Assembly (NCBI GenBank): GCA_949472775.1
Contig: CASWVG010000004.1
Coordinates: 1 to 64,000, forward strand
DNA: 64,000 nucleotides
Reading direction: 5' to 3'
DNA from: an uncultured Lachnospiraceae bacterium
Lineage (GTDB): Bacteria; Bacillota; Clostridia; Lachnospirales; Lachnospiraceae
The translations under genes and the position numbers were made by a program. Positions 1-8,877 of the stretch are shown one piece after another (the stretch's first letter is position 1; each line of letters opens with the position of its first letter). The notes below the pieces were generated by a model. It saw only the letters and a program-made list of their open reading frames with translations, had not been told where the DNA came from and did not search any database.

Positions 1-121
1 GGCTGGACAACACGTGACAGTCTACGCTCGATTCAGAGAATGCTCCGCATTCTCCTATGACTACACGGCTGGACAACACGTGACAGTCTACGCTCGATTC
101 AGAGAATGCTCCGCATTCTCC
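1..121. repeat. Two tandem copies of a 55-bp hairpin repeat
   Basis: An identical 55-bp unit occupies 1-55 and 67-121, separated by 11 bp. Each unit ends in a perfect stem, GAGAATGC/GCATTCTC, with a 3-base loop. A diverged copy of the distal part lies at 1017-1062. The array may continue upstream of the window. It lies directly before azlC and holds no gene. Confidence 0.85.
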
Positions 122-182
122 CAATAAATTTTGACCATCTCATTTGCTATAAGAGGAAAAAATAAAGGAGCTTTTACTTACC

Positions 183-917
183 ATGACTACAGAAAATAAT
201 ATCTGCTTCCGGCACGGCATGCGGGACGGCAGCCCGATCGCGCTTGGGTATTTTGCGGTGGCATTCACGCTTGGCATTGCAGCCAGAAACGCAGGGCTCT
301 CCTCCATACAGGCACTCATTGCAAGCGCACTGAACAACGCTTCCGCCGGAGAGTATGCCGGATTCGCCCTGATCGCTGCGGGCAGCAGCTATGTGGAAAT
401 GGCTGTTATGACTTTAGTGGTCAATGCCAGATATCTTCTCATGTCCTGCGCCCTCAGCCAGAAACTGAAGGCGGACACGCCCCTGCGTCACCGGATGCTG
501 ATTGCTTACGACGTGACCGACGAAATCTTCGGCATCTGCGTGGCACAGCCGGGTTATCTGAATCCTTGGTACGCCTACGGCGCCATCGTGGTGGCGATTC
601 CCGGATGGGCTCTCGGTACTTTTTTCGGTGTGATTATGGGAAATGTGCTGCCGACCAGAGTGGTCAGCGCTTTGAGTGTAGGACTCTACGGCATGTTTCT
701 GGCAATCATCATCCCGCCTGCCAGAAAAAGCCGGGTGATCGCAGGGGTTGTGGGTGTCGGTTTTGCGGCGAGTTTTCTCGTAAACCGCCTGCCTGCGTTT
801 GCCGGTGTGTCCACCGGGATAAAGACAATCGCTCTCACTGTTGTGCTGGCGCTCGCTGCGGCGTTCCTGTTTCCGACCGATACGGTCAAAGAATCGAATG
901 ACGATGCGCCCGATTAA
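183..917 (+). CDS. azlC: AzlC family branched-chain amino acid exporter, large subunit
   Basis: This 244-residue hydrophobic protein matches AzlC, the large membrane subunit that pairs with AzlD to export branched-chain amino acids or their analogues. The N-terminal half has the AzlC pattern of a GxxPIALGYFAVAF-like segment, then conserved small-residue helices around residues 40-100, and a stretch near residue 100 that carries the DVTDEIF signature. Six or seven membrane segments are apparent. The start is the ATG after an AAAGGAGC ribosome site, although the spacing is long (about 12 nt). azlD follows 233 bp downstream on the same strand, so the two are probably co-transcribed, but a double-hairpin repeat lies between them. 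Substrate specificity cannot be read from the sequence. Confidence 0.9.
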   Translation: MTTENNICFRHGMRDGSPIALGYFAVAFTLGIAARNAGLSSIQALIASALNNASAGEYAGFALIAAGSSYVEMAVMTLVVNARYLLMSCALSQKLKADTPLRHRMLIAYDVTDEIFGICVAQPGYLNPWYAYGAIVVAIPGWALGTFFGVIMGNVLPTRVVSALSVGLYGMFLAIIIPPARKSRVIAGVVGVGFAASFLVNRLPAFAGVSTGIKTIALTVVLALAAAFLFPTDTVKESNDDAPD

Positions 918-1016
918 TGATTTCCACTGTCGCTTTTTTTAATTCATTCCGAAGCCGACGCAAGAGAGCATTTCATGCAAAAGGCACCTTTTGACACCCT
1001 GACCCGAAAGGTAAAA

Positions 1017-1062
1017 AATCGAGCGTCGGCACGCTCGATTCAGAGAATGCTTCGCATTCTCC
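1017..1062. repeat. Double-hairpin repeat between azlC and azlD
   Basis: Two adjacent perfect stems are visible: AATCGAGCGT/ACGCTCGATT (1017-1026 with 1031-1040) and GAGAATGC/GCATTCTC (1043-1050 with 1054-1061). The second stem is the one in the tandem repeat at 1-121. There is no long T-run after it, so it is not an obvious terminator. It may stabilise or attenuate the azlC transcript. Confidence 0.75.
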
Positions 1063-1150
1063 TTGAATGTTTTACACTATCGCATATATAAAAAAGCGCC
1101 GCTTAACAGCGACGATTCACATGATAAAAAACTGAGGAGGTACGTTAGAA

Positions 1151-1462
1151 ATGGAACATAATATATGGATTTATCTTTTGGTGATGGCAGCCGTCTCCTA
1201 TCTGATCCGCATGGCGCCTCTGGTGTTGATCCGCAAGGAAATCACCAACAAATATCTGCGTTCGTTCCTCTTCTATGTGCCTTACGCGACACTTGCCGTT
1301 ATGACATTTCCCGCCATCATGGAAGCGACGCAGGTGCCCGCAGCCGGACTCTGCGCCCTGATCGCAGGCATCATCCTCGCATGGAGGGGCTGCAGCCTCT
1401 TTCAGGTCGCCGTGCTCTGCTGCGCCGTCGCGTTTCTGGTGGAGCTGCTGCCCGTCTTCTAA
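1151..1462 (+). CDS. azlD: AzlD family branched-chain amino acid exporter, small subunit
   Basis: This is a 103-residue membrane protein with three to four hydrophobic segments and the AzlD hallmark region near residues 14-45 (SYLIRMAPL, then a YVPYA motif). AzlD is the obligatory small partner of AzlC. An AGGAGG ribosome site precedes the ATG by about 10 nt. Length and position after azlC fit the family. The 233-bp gap is larger than usual for azlCD, where the genes often overlap; the excess is explained by the hairpin repeat at 1017-1062. Confidence 0.88.
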   Translation: MEHNIWIYLLVMAAVSYLIRMAPLVLIRKEITNKYLRSFLFYVPYATLAVMTFPAIMEATQVPAAGLCALIAGIILAWRGCSLFQVAVLCCAVAFLVELLPVF

Positions 1463-1503
1463 GGAAAAGGTCTATGGCAAAATGATGCTGTCCGCATGGG
1501 CGT

Positions 1504-1755
1504 TTAGAAAAGATTCACCTTTCCCACCACGCCGTCATTGATGACATAATAAGCCGTGAAATCTTCGGGCTTTACATAGATCTGCATGTTTTCGATCGAG
1601 TCCTCTTTAAAACCCTTTGCTATGTAATGTGCCTTGACCCGTTCAGTCACATCGTCCATATTTACCTCATACTCGCGATACTGCAAAATAACTTCGGAAT
1701 CAATTTCTTTCCTGTCCTCTACATTTGTCTGTATATCTGCTTTTGTGTTTTCCAT
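1504..1755 (-). CDS. DUF6465 family small protein
   Basis: This 83-residue acidic protein has the C-terminal pattern I recognise from DUF6465 proteins of Lachnospiraceae: a predicted helix with DVTERVKAHY, then IYVKPEDFTAYYVIND and a final glycine-rich strand ending in VNLF. The function is unknown. The chosen ATG (complement of 1753-1755) follows AAAGGGGAG at a 6-nt spacing; a longer reading frame adds nine residues but has no ribosome site. The gene is single and convergent with azlD. It carries one copy of the dispersed TTGAC-N7-GTCA palindrome (1634-1650). Confidence 0.7.
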   Translation of the reverse strand: MENTKADIQTNVEDRKEIDSEVILQYREYEVNMDDVTERVKAHYIAKGFKEDSIENMQIYVKPEDFTAYYVINDGVVGKVNLF

Positions 1756-1986
1756 CGTGCGCTCCCCTTTCTGTATTGGCACTCCCGCTTTCCCCTAAAG
1801 CGTGATAACTGAACTGTTCTTTTAACAGTGTACCACAATTCGGATAATCTCTCAATAAGCAAAACATTTCCGTATCATTGTGGCTGTGAAGAATTTATGC
1901 TATACTCTCTAAAAACAGGCGGTGCGAGAAAAGGATGCATAAATTCTCCGCATCCTCAGCGTAAACCGTCCTGGAATGGAGAAAAC

Positions 1987-2469
1987 ATGAAAAGCAAAGA
2001 AGAAAAAACCAACGCCATCCGCTCACTGGAACAGAAAAAACTGCAGTTTAAAGTGCACGACTACTCGCAGTCTGACGCCGTAAACGGCATGGAAGTCGCG
2101 CAATATTTACACGAAAATCCCGACCGTGTCTTTAAAACACTTGTTACCGTCGGCAAATCTGCTGGTCACTATGTCTTTCTCGTGCCGGTCAGCCGGGAAC
2201 TGGATCTGAAAAAAGCTGCGAAAGCAGTGAACGAAAAAAGCATCGACATGATAAAAGCGAAGGAACTGCTGCCTCTCACAGGCTACATTCACGGCGGCTG
2301 CTCTCCTGTCGGCATGAAAAAGTTCTTTCCCACCGTCATCGACGCAAGTGCGGAAAACTTTGACGAAATTTTTTATAGCGGCGGCAAAATCGGGCTGCAG
2401 ATCGAGATGAGTCTGTCGGAACTGCAGAAAATCATAACATACAGGCTGGCGGATATTTCCGTTTCCTAA
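1987..2469 (+). CDS. ybaK: Cys-tRNA(Pro) deacylase, YbaK/EbsC type
   Basis: This 160-residue protein is a YbaK-family trans-editing enzyme, which hydrolyses Cys-tRNAPro formed by mischarging prolyl-tRNA synthetase. The family features are all present: the N-terminal helix and HDY segment (residues 20-25), the FKTLV motif that carries the catalytic lysine near residue 45, the VPVSRELDLKKAAKA stretch, the GYIHGGCSPVG loop (about 95-105) and the GGKIGLQIE segment. The reading frame is open upstream, but the ATG at 1987 has a GGAGA ribosome site and gives the usual family length. It is cytosolic and monocistronic by position. Confidence 0.9.
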   Translation: MKSKEEKTNAIRSLEQKKLQFKVHDYSQSDAVNGMEVAQYLHENPDRVFKTLVTVGKSAGHYVFLVPVSRELDLKKAAKAVNEKSIDMIKAKELLPLTGYIHGGCSPVGMKKFFPTVIDASAENFDEIFYSGGKIGLQIEMSLSELQKIITYRLADISVS

Positions 2470-2512
2470 TCCGGCACGCCAGCCTCCATCATTCCACAGC
2501 GCGGAGCATGCC

Positions 2513-3967
2513 TTACCTCCCGCTCCATGTACTTCTGGAAAACAAAATCAGGATCGGGAAGATCTCCAGACGCCCTGCCAGCATGTCCACAATGAGGAGT
2601 GACTTGGATAAAAGCCCGTAATCCCCAAAGTTGCATGTAGGCCCTACGCTCTCAAGCCCCGGTCCGATGTTATTGAAACATGCCATCACCGCGGAGAAAT
2701 TCGTCATCGGAGAAAAACCGTCTATGGAAATCACAATAAAGCTGAATACGATAATAAAAGCGTAGGCTGCCAGATAGGCATTCGTATTGTCAAGCACCTT
2801 CTCTGTCACCATCTGCCCGTTCACGCGCACCACCTGTACCTTCTGCGGATGCAGGATCTGCCGCACATTGCGGCGCAGGCTCTTGATGAGAAGCAGGGTT
2901 CTGCCGCACTTGAAACCGCCTCCGGTACTGCCCGCGCAGGCGCCCACAATCATCAGGCTCAGAAGAATGGCCTTGGAAAAACTGGGCCACAGGTCAAAAT
3001 CCGTGGTGGCAAAACCGGTGGTCGTCATAATACTTGCGACCTGGAACGCCGCATGCCGGAACGTCTCTTCAATTGTCCCATATAATCCCCTCACATTCCA
3101 TGCAATCAGCAGAACGCTTGCAAGCACCGTCCCCAGATAAAAACGCAGCTCCTCGTCCTTAAATACATTCTTTACCTGACGGATCGCCAGCATATAATAA
3201 CAGCTGAAATTCACGCCGAACAGCAGCATAAATACAGTGCACACATTCTGCAGATAGGGGCTGTACCCGGCAATGCTGGCATTTTTAATGCCGAAACCAC
3301 CCGTTCCGGCCGTCCCGAACGCCGTACAAAGCGAATCAAACAGCGGCATGCCACCGATCAGCAGAAAAAACACATTCAATATAGTCAGAAACACATAGAT
3401 AAAATACAGGATTTTGGCGGAATCCTTCATCTTAGGCACAAGCTTCTCCACCTTGGGACCCGGGCTTTCCGCCCGCAGAAGGTGCATCGTATAGCCGTCG
3501 CTTTTCTCCCGCCCCCTGCCGATCGCCAGCACGAACACAAGCACGCCCATACCGCCCAGCCAATGGGTAAAACTGCGCCAATAGAGATTTCCCATGGACA
3601 GCGGCTCCACCTCTGGCAGAATGGATGCCCCCGTCGTGGTAAAGCCGGAAACCGTCTCAAAAAGCGCATCCACAAAGCTCGGAATCTCCCTCGAAAAATA
3701 GAAAGGCAGACAGCCGAGAAGACTCATCACAACCCAGCTCGCACCAACGCAGACCAGTCCCTCCCTCGCGTAGAAACCCTTTTTCGCCTTTCTGCAGATC
3801 AGATACAGCAGCAACGACGTCGCCACAGTAATGACCATGCCGGTCAAAAAGCCGGATACCGCCGCCGACTCCTTGTGAAAAACACTGATCAGCAGCGCCG
3901 GAATCATGAATACCGCCTCCACAAAAAGGATCCTGCTGATAAATTTTCCCATCATTCGATAATTCAT
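2513..3967 (-). CDS. trkH: Trk/Ktr potassium uptake membrane subunit
   Basis: This 484-residue polytopic protein is the ion-translocating subunit of a TrkH/KtrB potassium transporter. It shows the repeated pore-loop signatures of the superfamily: TTTGASILPEVE near residue 110, TAGTGGFGIKN near 225, TTTGFATTDFDLWP near 320 and NNIGPGLESVG near 435. The gene lies 121 bp downstream of trkA on the same strand, so the pair forms one operon encoding channel and NAD-binding gating subunit. The ATG at 3967 is preferred because the family usually starts MNYRMxGK; a GTG twelve bases upstream is the alternative. The C-terminus ends shortly after the final membrane segment, as expected. Confidence 0.9.
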   Translation of the reverse strand: MNYRMMGKFISRILFVEAVFMIPALLISVFHKESAAVSGFLTGMVITVATSLLLYLICRKAKKGFYAREGLVCVGASWVVMSLLGCLPFYFSREIPSFVDALFETVSGFTTTGASILPEVEPLSMGNLYWRSFTHWLGGMGVLVFVLAIGRGREKSDGYTMHLLRAESPGPKVEKLVPKMKDSAKILYFIYVFLTILNVFFLLIGGMPLFDSLCTAFGTAGTGGFGIKNASIAGYSPYLQNVCTVFMLLFGVNFSCYYMLAIRQVKNVFKDEELRFYLGTVLASVLLIAWNVRGLYGTIEETFRHAAFQVASIMTTTGFATTDFDLWPSFSKAILLSLMIVGACAGSTGGGFKCGRTLLLIKSLRRNVRQILHPQKVQVVRVNGQMVTEKVLDNTNAYLAAYAFIIVFSFIVISIDGFSPMTNFSAVMACFNNIGPGLESVGPTCNFGDYGLLSKSLLIVDMLAGRLEIFPILILFSRSTWSGR

Positions 3968-4014
3968 ACGATTCACCACAATTCCAATTAATGCGAAGAA
4001 TGTCCGTTATGTGT

Positions 4015-4085
4015 ACATTCTCCTACATGAGATTTAGAACTTCCCGGCGTCCCGTCTCATGGCGGAGCGTCTTTAGCAGTTCTTC
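4015..4085. repeat. Degenerate copy of an intergenic palindromic element
   Basis: The trkA-trkH spacer contains the succession CATTCTCCTA, ATGAGA...TCTCAT, TTTAGAACTTC and GCAGTTCTT. The same blocks, in the same order, occur in the structured element at 51965-52080. This looks like a decayed relative and not a terminator. Confidence 0.4.
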
Positions 4086-4088
4086 CCA

Positions 4089-5447
4089 TTACGCGAAAAT
4101 ATCGTTTAGCTGGTAGATGACTTCATCCCTGCCTGTCACGATAATTACCGCGTCCCCCTTCCTGTAGAAGGAGTCGCCGTTCGGTATCTCGAAACTGTTA
4201 TGTCTGTTAATACCTGCCACGCGGATGTTTTTCTTAAGTTTCAATTTTTTTAAAGGTTCCTCACAGTGCTTCGTGCTGTCATCCACAAGGAACTCGATCG
4301 CCTCCGCCTGCCCGTCCGCGATCACGTTGACCGCCTGCGCCGCTCCATTCTGGTTGCGGATCGCCCGCACATACCGCACAATATCATTACAGCACAGTTC
4401 CTTCGGGCTGATGGTGCTGCCCACAGGCAGCTTATCCAGAATACGGTTGTTGGAAAGTCTGCCAAGTTTCGTAATAATCTGAGGCACTTCCGCGTTGCTG
4501 CCGATCAGGGAAATAAACAGGTTCATCTCGTCCACACCGGTCAATGTGACAAGCGCGTCACACTCTCCGATTCTCTCTCTCTCCAAAAGGAACTCGTTGC
4601 TGGCGTCGCCATGCACCACCGTCACATCCGGCAGCTGATTCGCCAGGGAAAGGCACCTGTCATAGTCCTGCTCAATTATCTCCACCATGATGCCGTCCTG
4701 GTTCAGAAGCTGCGCCAGATAGTAACTCAATCGTCCGCCGCCGCACAAGAGCACCCGCTTTGCTTTATGCGTAATAATTCCCATATTTTTGAGGAATACA
4801 GTCAATTCTCTGGTAGAGGCTGTTACAAAAATCCGGTCCCCCGCCCGCAGAACAAAATTACCGTCGGGGATGATCGCCTTGCTGTCCCTCAAAACGGCGC
4901 AGACCAGAATCTTGCACTTCACCACGTTCGGCAAGTCAAACAGACCCACATTGCAAAGCTTCGAATCGTCCCCGATCTTTAATTCCACAATCTCCACCCT
5001 GCCCTTGGCAAAAGTGTCGCGCTTTAAAAAACCGGGATACTTGATCAGCCGCTCCATCTCGATGGCCGCCTGTCTTTCCGGATTGACCACCATGGACAAT
5101 CCGAACAGATGCCTCATCTGATAAATCTGATCTTTGTATTCCGGGTTTCGAATCCTCGCTATGGTATGAAGGTTCGGATTCATGCCGTGCGCAATCGTGC
5201 AGCACAGCAGGTTCACCTCGTCCGCACCCGTCATCACAATCAGAAGCTCGGCGTCCTCTACGCCGGCTCTGGAGAGCGTTACCATAGACGCACAGTTGCC
5301 CTGCACGGCCATAATATCATAGCGCTCCTCACTCACCTCCAGAACCTCCGCTTTCGCATCGATCAGGGTGATGTCATGTCCCTCCGCGACCAACTGCCTT
5401 GTCAGCGTAGAGCCTACTTTTCCGTCCCCCGCTATTATGATCTTCAC
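4089..5447 (-). CDS. trkA: Trk potassium transporter NAD-binding regulatory subunit
   Basis: This 452-residue cytosolic protein has two tandem RCK units. Each has a Rossmann TrkA_N domain followed by a TrkA_C domain. The first nucleotide-binding motif is IIAGDGKVGSTL at residues 3-14; the second is VLLCGGGRLSYYLAQLL near residue 235. TrkA binds NAD(H)/ATP and gates the TrkH channel encoded next. The start is a GTG preceded by GGAGGAAAC at good spacing. The two-domain length matches bacterial TrkA and excludes the single-domain KtrA. Confidence 0.93.
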   Translation of the reverse strand: MKIIIAGDGKVGSTLTRQLVAEGHDITLIDAKAEVLEVSEERYDIMAVQGNCASMVTLSRAGVEDAELLIVMTGADEVNLLCCTIAHGMNPNLHTIARIRNPEYKDQIYQMRHLFGLSMVVNPERQAAIEMERLIKYPGFLKRDTFAKGRVEIVELKIGDDSKLCNVGLFDLPNVVKCKILVCAVLRDSKAIIPDGNFVLRAGDRIFVTASTRELTVFLKNMGIITHKAKRVLLCGGGRLSYYLAQLLNQDGIMVEIIEQDYDRCLSLANQLPDVTVVHGDASNEFLLERERIGECDALVTLTGVDEMNLFISLIGSNAEVPQIITKLGRLSNNRILDKLPVGSTISPKELCCNDIVRYVRAIRNQNGAAQAVNVIADGQAEAIEFLVDDSTKHCEEPLKKLKLKKNIRVAGINRHNSFEIPNGDSFYRKGDAVIIVTGRDEVIYQLNDIFA

Positions 5448-5495
5448 TGAAAGTTTCCTCCGTTATACATTCATGCACAGTGTTGCCCGGCTCCG

Positions 5496-5656
5496 CTGCG
5501 GAGAGCGCAGCGCCGCTCGATTCCGCTTTGCTGCGCTCTCCGCAGTGCTGCTCGATTCCGCTTTGCTCCATCTCGCTCACGGGCTTCGCCCTATGCATCC
5601 ATCGGTATACTTGCTTCGGTGAGCAAGCTCCCCGGCTCAAGTATACCGATGGATGC
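5496..5656. repeat. Dense palindromic element upstream of trkA
   Basis: Two long perfect inverted repeats lie back to back. A 15-bp stem pairs 5496-5510 (CTGCGGAGAGCGCAG) with 5531-5545. A 19-bp stem pairs 5595-5613 with 5638-5656 around a 24-base loop. A direct repeat (GCTCGATTCCGCTTTGCT) at about 5515 and 5549 lies across the first stem. The region is far more GC-rich than the flanking island. No coding function is apparent despite open frames on both strands. Confidence 0.8.
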
Positions 5657-5761
5657 GCACTGCTCATTGCCATCGTGTACATTATACCACTCTTATATAA
5701 AAAGGCAATGTTTGGATTTGCAAAAGGAGGCGCCCGCCTTAGGCGGATGCCCACAAGGAAG

Positions 5762-5991
5762 TTATCATTTTTAATAGTACTCCGCCGTGAAGTCCTGTAT
5801 GGAATGACAGCAACACGAATCCCCAATACACAAGATAACGTGGATTGTTCGTGCAGCAATATGCCCCTTTTTATCGGAATAAAAGTAAATAAATGCTTCG
5901 AAGCCGCAATTCTGCACCCCGCTAAGGCTGCCATGATAAGAAATAACAGAAAATTAATTGCAACATTCAAAATCATAAATATTCCTGGCAT
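5762..5991 (-). pseudogene. Frameshifted DUF4405 membrane protein remnant
   Basis: Read on the minus strand, one frame gives a membrane helix (INFLLFLIMAALAG) followed by KHLFTFIPIKRG. A second frame continues with AARTIHVILC. A third continues with YWGFVLLSFHTGLHGG. Joined, they reproduce the DUF4405 pattern of a helix, an SxxLFxFlPI segment, a Leu/His helix start and a YWGFVLxSxHxGLH segment. Two frameshifts near 5860 and 5830 are needed, and no N-terminal half was found upstream. The region 5657-6252 otherwise shows no gene. Confidence 0.6.
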
Positions 5992-6163
5992 ATCCGCATA
6001 CCAGATTGATACAAATATTTCTTGGGTGCTATCGTTTTTACATTTACCTCAAATGCCCTAAAATCAACACTCTTCAGAAAGGCGGATGCACCCCGACAAA
6101 GACGGCTATCGCTTCTTGAATTGAATTTGCCACACTTTCGATATTCCAGAGTGTAAAATTTAA

Positions 6164-6192
6164 CGATAGCCTGTTTTTTAGAGGGGCTATCG
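6164..6192. terminator. Hairpin downstream of the SEC-C protein gene
   Basis: The stem CGATAGCC/GGCTATCG (6164-6171 with 6185-6192) lies 60 bp past the stop of the minus-strand gene at 6253. A T-run follows on the plus side (CTATTTTTTG) and a weaker T-rich tract on the minus side, so it could act in either direction. A third GGCTATCG occurs at about 6104. Confidence 0.4.
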
Positions 6193-6252
6193 CTATTTTT
6201 TGCACCCAAGAAATCGTTACAATTTTTATTACTTTTCTTTTTCAAATAGGAA

Positions 6253-8622
6253 TCACATCTTTGCTTTATTTTTGCAACATTTCTTGTATTTCTTACCACT
6301 TCCGCATGGACAAGGGTCATTCGGATATATTTTCTTTGCAGTTCTATTAGCTACTTTCTTTACATCCTTTTCCTCTTTCAAAACTGCCGCTTTAATAGGA
6401 TCTTTGATTAACATGTAATCCTCACTAAAAATAGCGCAGTCCTTCTCATCCATAACTGGTACTGGAATAAATCGCTTTTCCATATAATTCGAAAATTGAC
6501 GAGTAGTAACTGGATTCATCAGATATTCCATAAATTCTTTTGCATCGGGATACCCTTTTTTCCATATACTTTTTAAATTTTGTATTGTTGCATCTCCTGG
6601 TCTTACCTCGATTGCATCAACATATGGATTTGTAAAATATTTCAAATATGAAGAATCATCCGTAATAAAAATGTTCTCATATTTAAGCGGTGTATAATCG
6701 TAAGCATCTGTACATGCTATTAGAATTATATGATCTTGATCATACGGTTGGTCAGGCAATTCAATAGATGACATCTCTTTGATTTTTTTCCAATCATGTT
6801 TAACAGATTCTGCACGGCGTTGAAGTTGTTCTATAGCTTCTTTAATATTTCCCTTTCGTTTCTCTAAATCATATGATGTCATTACTGCTTTTAATTCTGT
6901 AAGTATCAGGTAATCCCCCAAAACAGCAATCACATCAAATTCAATTTCTTTATCATCAAATGCCTTATACTTTACTTGATTTAAATTTACTGCAAAATTT
7001 GGTATTGGTTTCCGTTTGAAATCAAAAATTCTTTCTGAATATCCATTTTTCAATGTATCAATAAATTTCTTTTCAAAAATATGTCCCACTTCTGACACAT
7101 TTTTATTATAACGGATAAACTGACGTTCAATAACTCTATCAAGATTTACTTGATCTAGCAAAGCCTGGCTCAATACTACTTGAGTCTTGCTAATTTTTAT
7201 TAGTGGTTGAGCAAATACGTCATCATCTCTATTTTTCTTCTCATGAAATATAAATCTATTAATCAGTTTTTCAGCATACTCTATCTCAAAGCCATGAATT
7301 CTTGATAACTCAGTGGAAAGATACGAAATATCAACTAAACATAATTCCTTTATATATGTATCTGGATTTTCATCGTCAATCAATTGCACTGAAGCAAAGT
7401 ACAAAACTTCTGAAAGCGCATCTAAATAATTATAGGTACATAATAAATCACATACTTTTATTCCTTTCACACTGCAATTTAAATAATAATCTTTGATCAA
7501 AAATTCCACAATATGCTCTTTGGGCTTTGCAACACCTTCTGCTTTTTGAAATAAATCTTTATTAGGATGAAACTTGTTAAAATCTAATAGCACATATTTT
7601 TCTTCTTGAACATTAATCAGATCATTTGCTAATGTGGTCAGTGTTTCATATGCTACAGAAAGATCATCTTGATTTCTATGATCAAACATTGTAAGACTAC
7701 GAACTTGATACTCCCTCCTAAGTATACCAATCCTCCTAGCTTTATATTTTTCATCACTCTCTAAAGAAAAAGCATAGACCTGAAGTCCTTCTTCTGTTTT
7801 GTCCATATATCCTAAACCATAGTATCCGTATCGAATACCTTCTTCAATCCTACATAAAAGATATCTTTGAGAAGCTATATATAGATACCTCTCAAACTCT
7901 ACATTTTTATATGGATGAATAAACTCCAATCTTATATGTGTATCCAAAATCTGAGTTTCTAAATTATCACCAGATTTATAATACAAAAAATGAATTATTT
8001 CATTCATACCTTCAAGCATTGACTCAAAACTATCTGATACAGAGCTATTCAAATTATCATAATACTCAACAGGTCTATTAGATACTGATAATTCAATCCC
8101 TGTAATACAATCTTTATCAAGAAACTCTTGATAATTCCGCCTGGCAAGACGCGTTTGATCCTGATGAAAAAGTAAGATAGTAATCAATTGTTCTACAAAA
8201 GGAATTTTGCTAGTCTTACACTCATCCATTCTATTAGAATTAACAGAATTCATCTTATAGAAACAATCTGTATAAACAGCCACATCCAGAATATCTTTAA
8301 TAATTTTCTCATCAATAGTAATATCTTTTCTAATAGTATCTTGCGTATCTATTCCCGGATCATTAATCGCCTTCGACAGATTAAGCACATCCATGAGAAT
8401 CTGCTTTGTTTTCTCGTAATCTTCTTTAGTATATTTCATGCCTATCGGATTACGAATAAAATTTGTTTTAAATAATATGTGCTTTAAATCATGATCATAA
8501 ACTTCACCTTTCTTAATATCCATGTTATATAGCAACATTAAGAAGAATAATTTGCTCTCACACGCTTCCAAATCATTTTGTTTATAAGCTTCTATAATCT
8601 GATTTATTATTTCTGTCTTCAA
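6253..8622 (-). CDS. Large PD-(D/E)XK-like protein with C-terminal SEC-C zinc motif
   Basis: This 789-residue protein is of unknown function. Residues 1 to about 530 are mostly helical and match no family I recognise. Around residues 561-580 the pattern EFDVIAVLG...ILTELKA matches the PD-(D/E)XK nuclease core (candidate D563, E576, K578), as in NERD- or Mrr-like domains. The last 20 residues form a SEC-C metal-binding motif (NDPCPCGSGKKYKKCC), common in SecA and in assorted nucleic-acid proteins. The start is taken as TTG at 8622, which follows GGGTGGAG at 5 nt; an upstream ATG at 8688 has no ribosome site, and a TATAAT box overlaps its approach. The gene is AT-rich and stands alone in an accessory island. 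A defence or nuclease role is inference. Confidence 0.7.
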   Translation of the reverse strand: MKTEIINQIIEAYKQNDLEACESKLFFLMLLYNMDIKKGEVYDHDLKHILFKTNFIRNPIGMKYTKEDYEKTKQILMDVLNLSKAINDPGIDTQDTIRKDITIDEKIIKDILDVAVYTDCFYKMNSVNSNRMDECKTSKIPFVEQLITILLFHQDQTRLARRNYQEFLDKDCITGIELSVSNRPVEYYDNLNSSVSDSFESMLEGMNEIIHFLYYKSGDNLETQILDTHIRLEFIHPYKNVEFERYLYIASQRYLLCRIEEGIRYGYYGLGYMDKTEEGLQVYAFSLESDEKYKARRIGILRREYQVRSLTMFDHRNQDDLSVAYETLTTLANDLINVQEEKYVLLDFNKFHPNKDLFQKAEGVAKPKEHIVEFLIKDYYLNCSVKGIKVCDLLCTYNYLDALSEVLYFASVQLIDDENPDTYIKELCLVDISYLSTELSRIHGFEIEYAEKLINRFIFHEKKNRDDDVFAQPLIKISKTQVVLSQALLDQVNLDRVIERQFIRYNKNVSEVGHIFEKKFIDTLKNGYSERIFDFKRKPIPNFAVNLNQVKYKAFDDKEIEFDVIAVLGDYLILTELKAVMTSYDLEKRKGNIKEAIEQLQRRAESVKHDWKKIKEMSSIELPDQPYDQDHIILIACTDAYDYTPLKYENIFITDDSSYLKYFTNPYVDAIEVRPGDATIQNLKSIWKKGYPDAKEFMEYLMNPVTTRQFSNYMEKRFIPVPVMDEKDCAIFSEDYMLIKDPIKAAVLKEEKDVKKVANRTAKKIYPNDPCPCGSGKKYKKCCKNKAKM

Positions 8623-8690
8623 ATAATCTCCACCCTTCCAAATGTTTCTTGTTGATTTTGCAATTTCTGCTTGAAGTTTCCATAACAAAA

Positions 8691-8696
8691 ATTATA
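8691..8696 (-). promoter_or_regulatory. Probable -10 box for the SEC-C protein gene
   Basis: A perfect TATAAT lies on the minus strand about 70 nt upstream of the TTG start. The -35 region is weak. A transcript starting here would begin near 8685, which supports the downstream TTG start over the ATG at 8688. Confidence 0.45.
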
Positions 8697-8877
8697 CTTC
8701 AATTTTTTGAAAATCACCATATGAAACAGCACATCTATGTAGTGTTGAAAGTGCCGTGTTTTTACGGGCTTTGCAGGATTTCCGTGTCTGTATCTGCCGG
8801 AAACTAAGACACCCGCCTCGTTCGCACTTCAATACGAACAATAGAAACTCTGAGGGTTGGGTAACTTTTACATGGGG

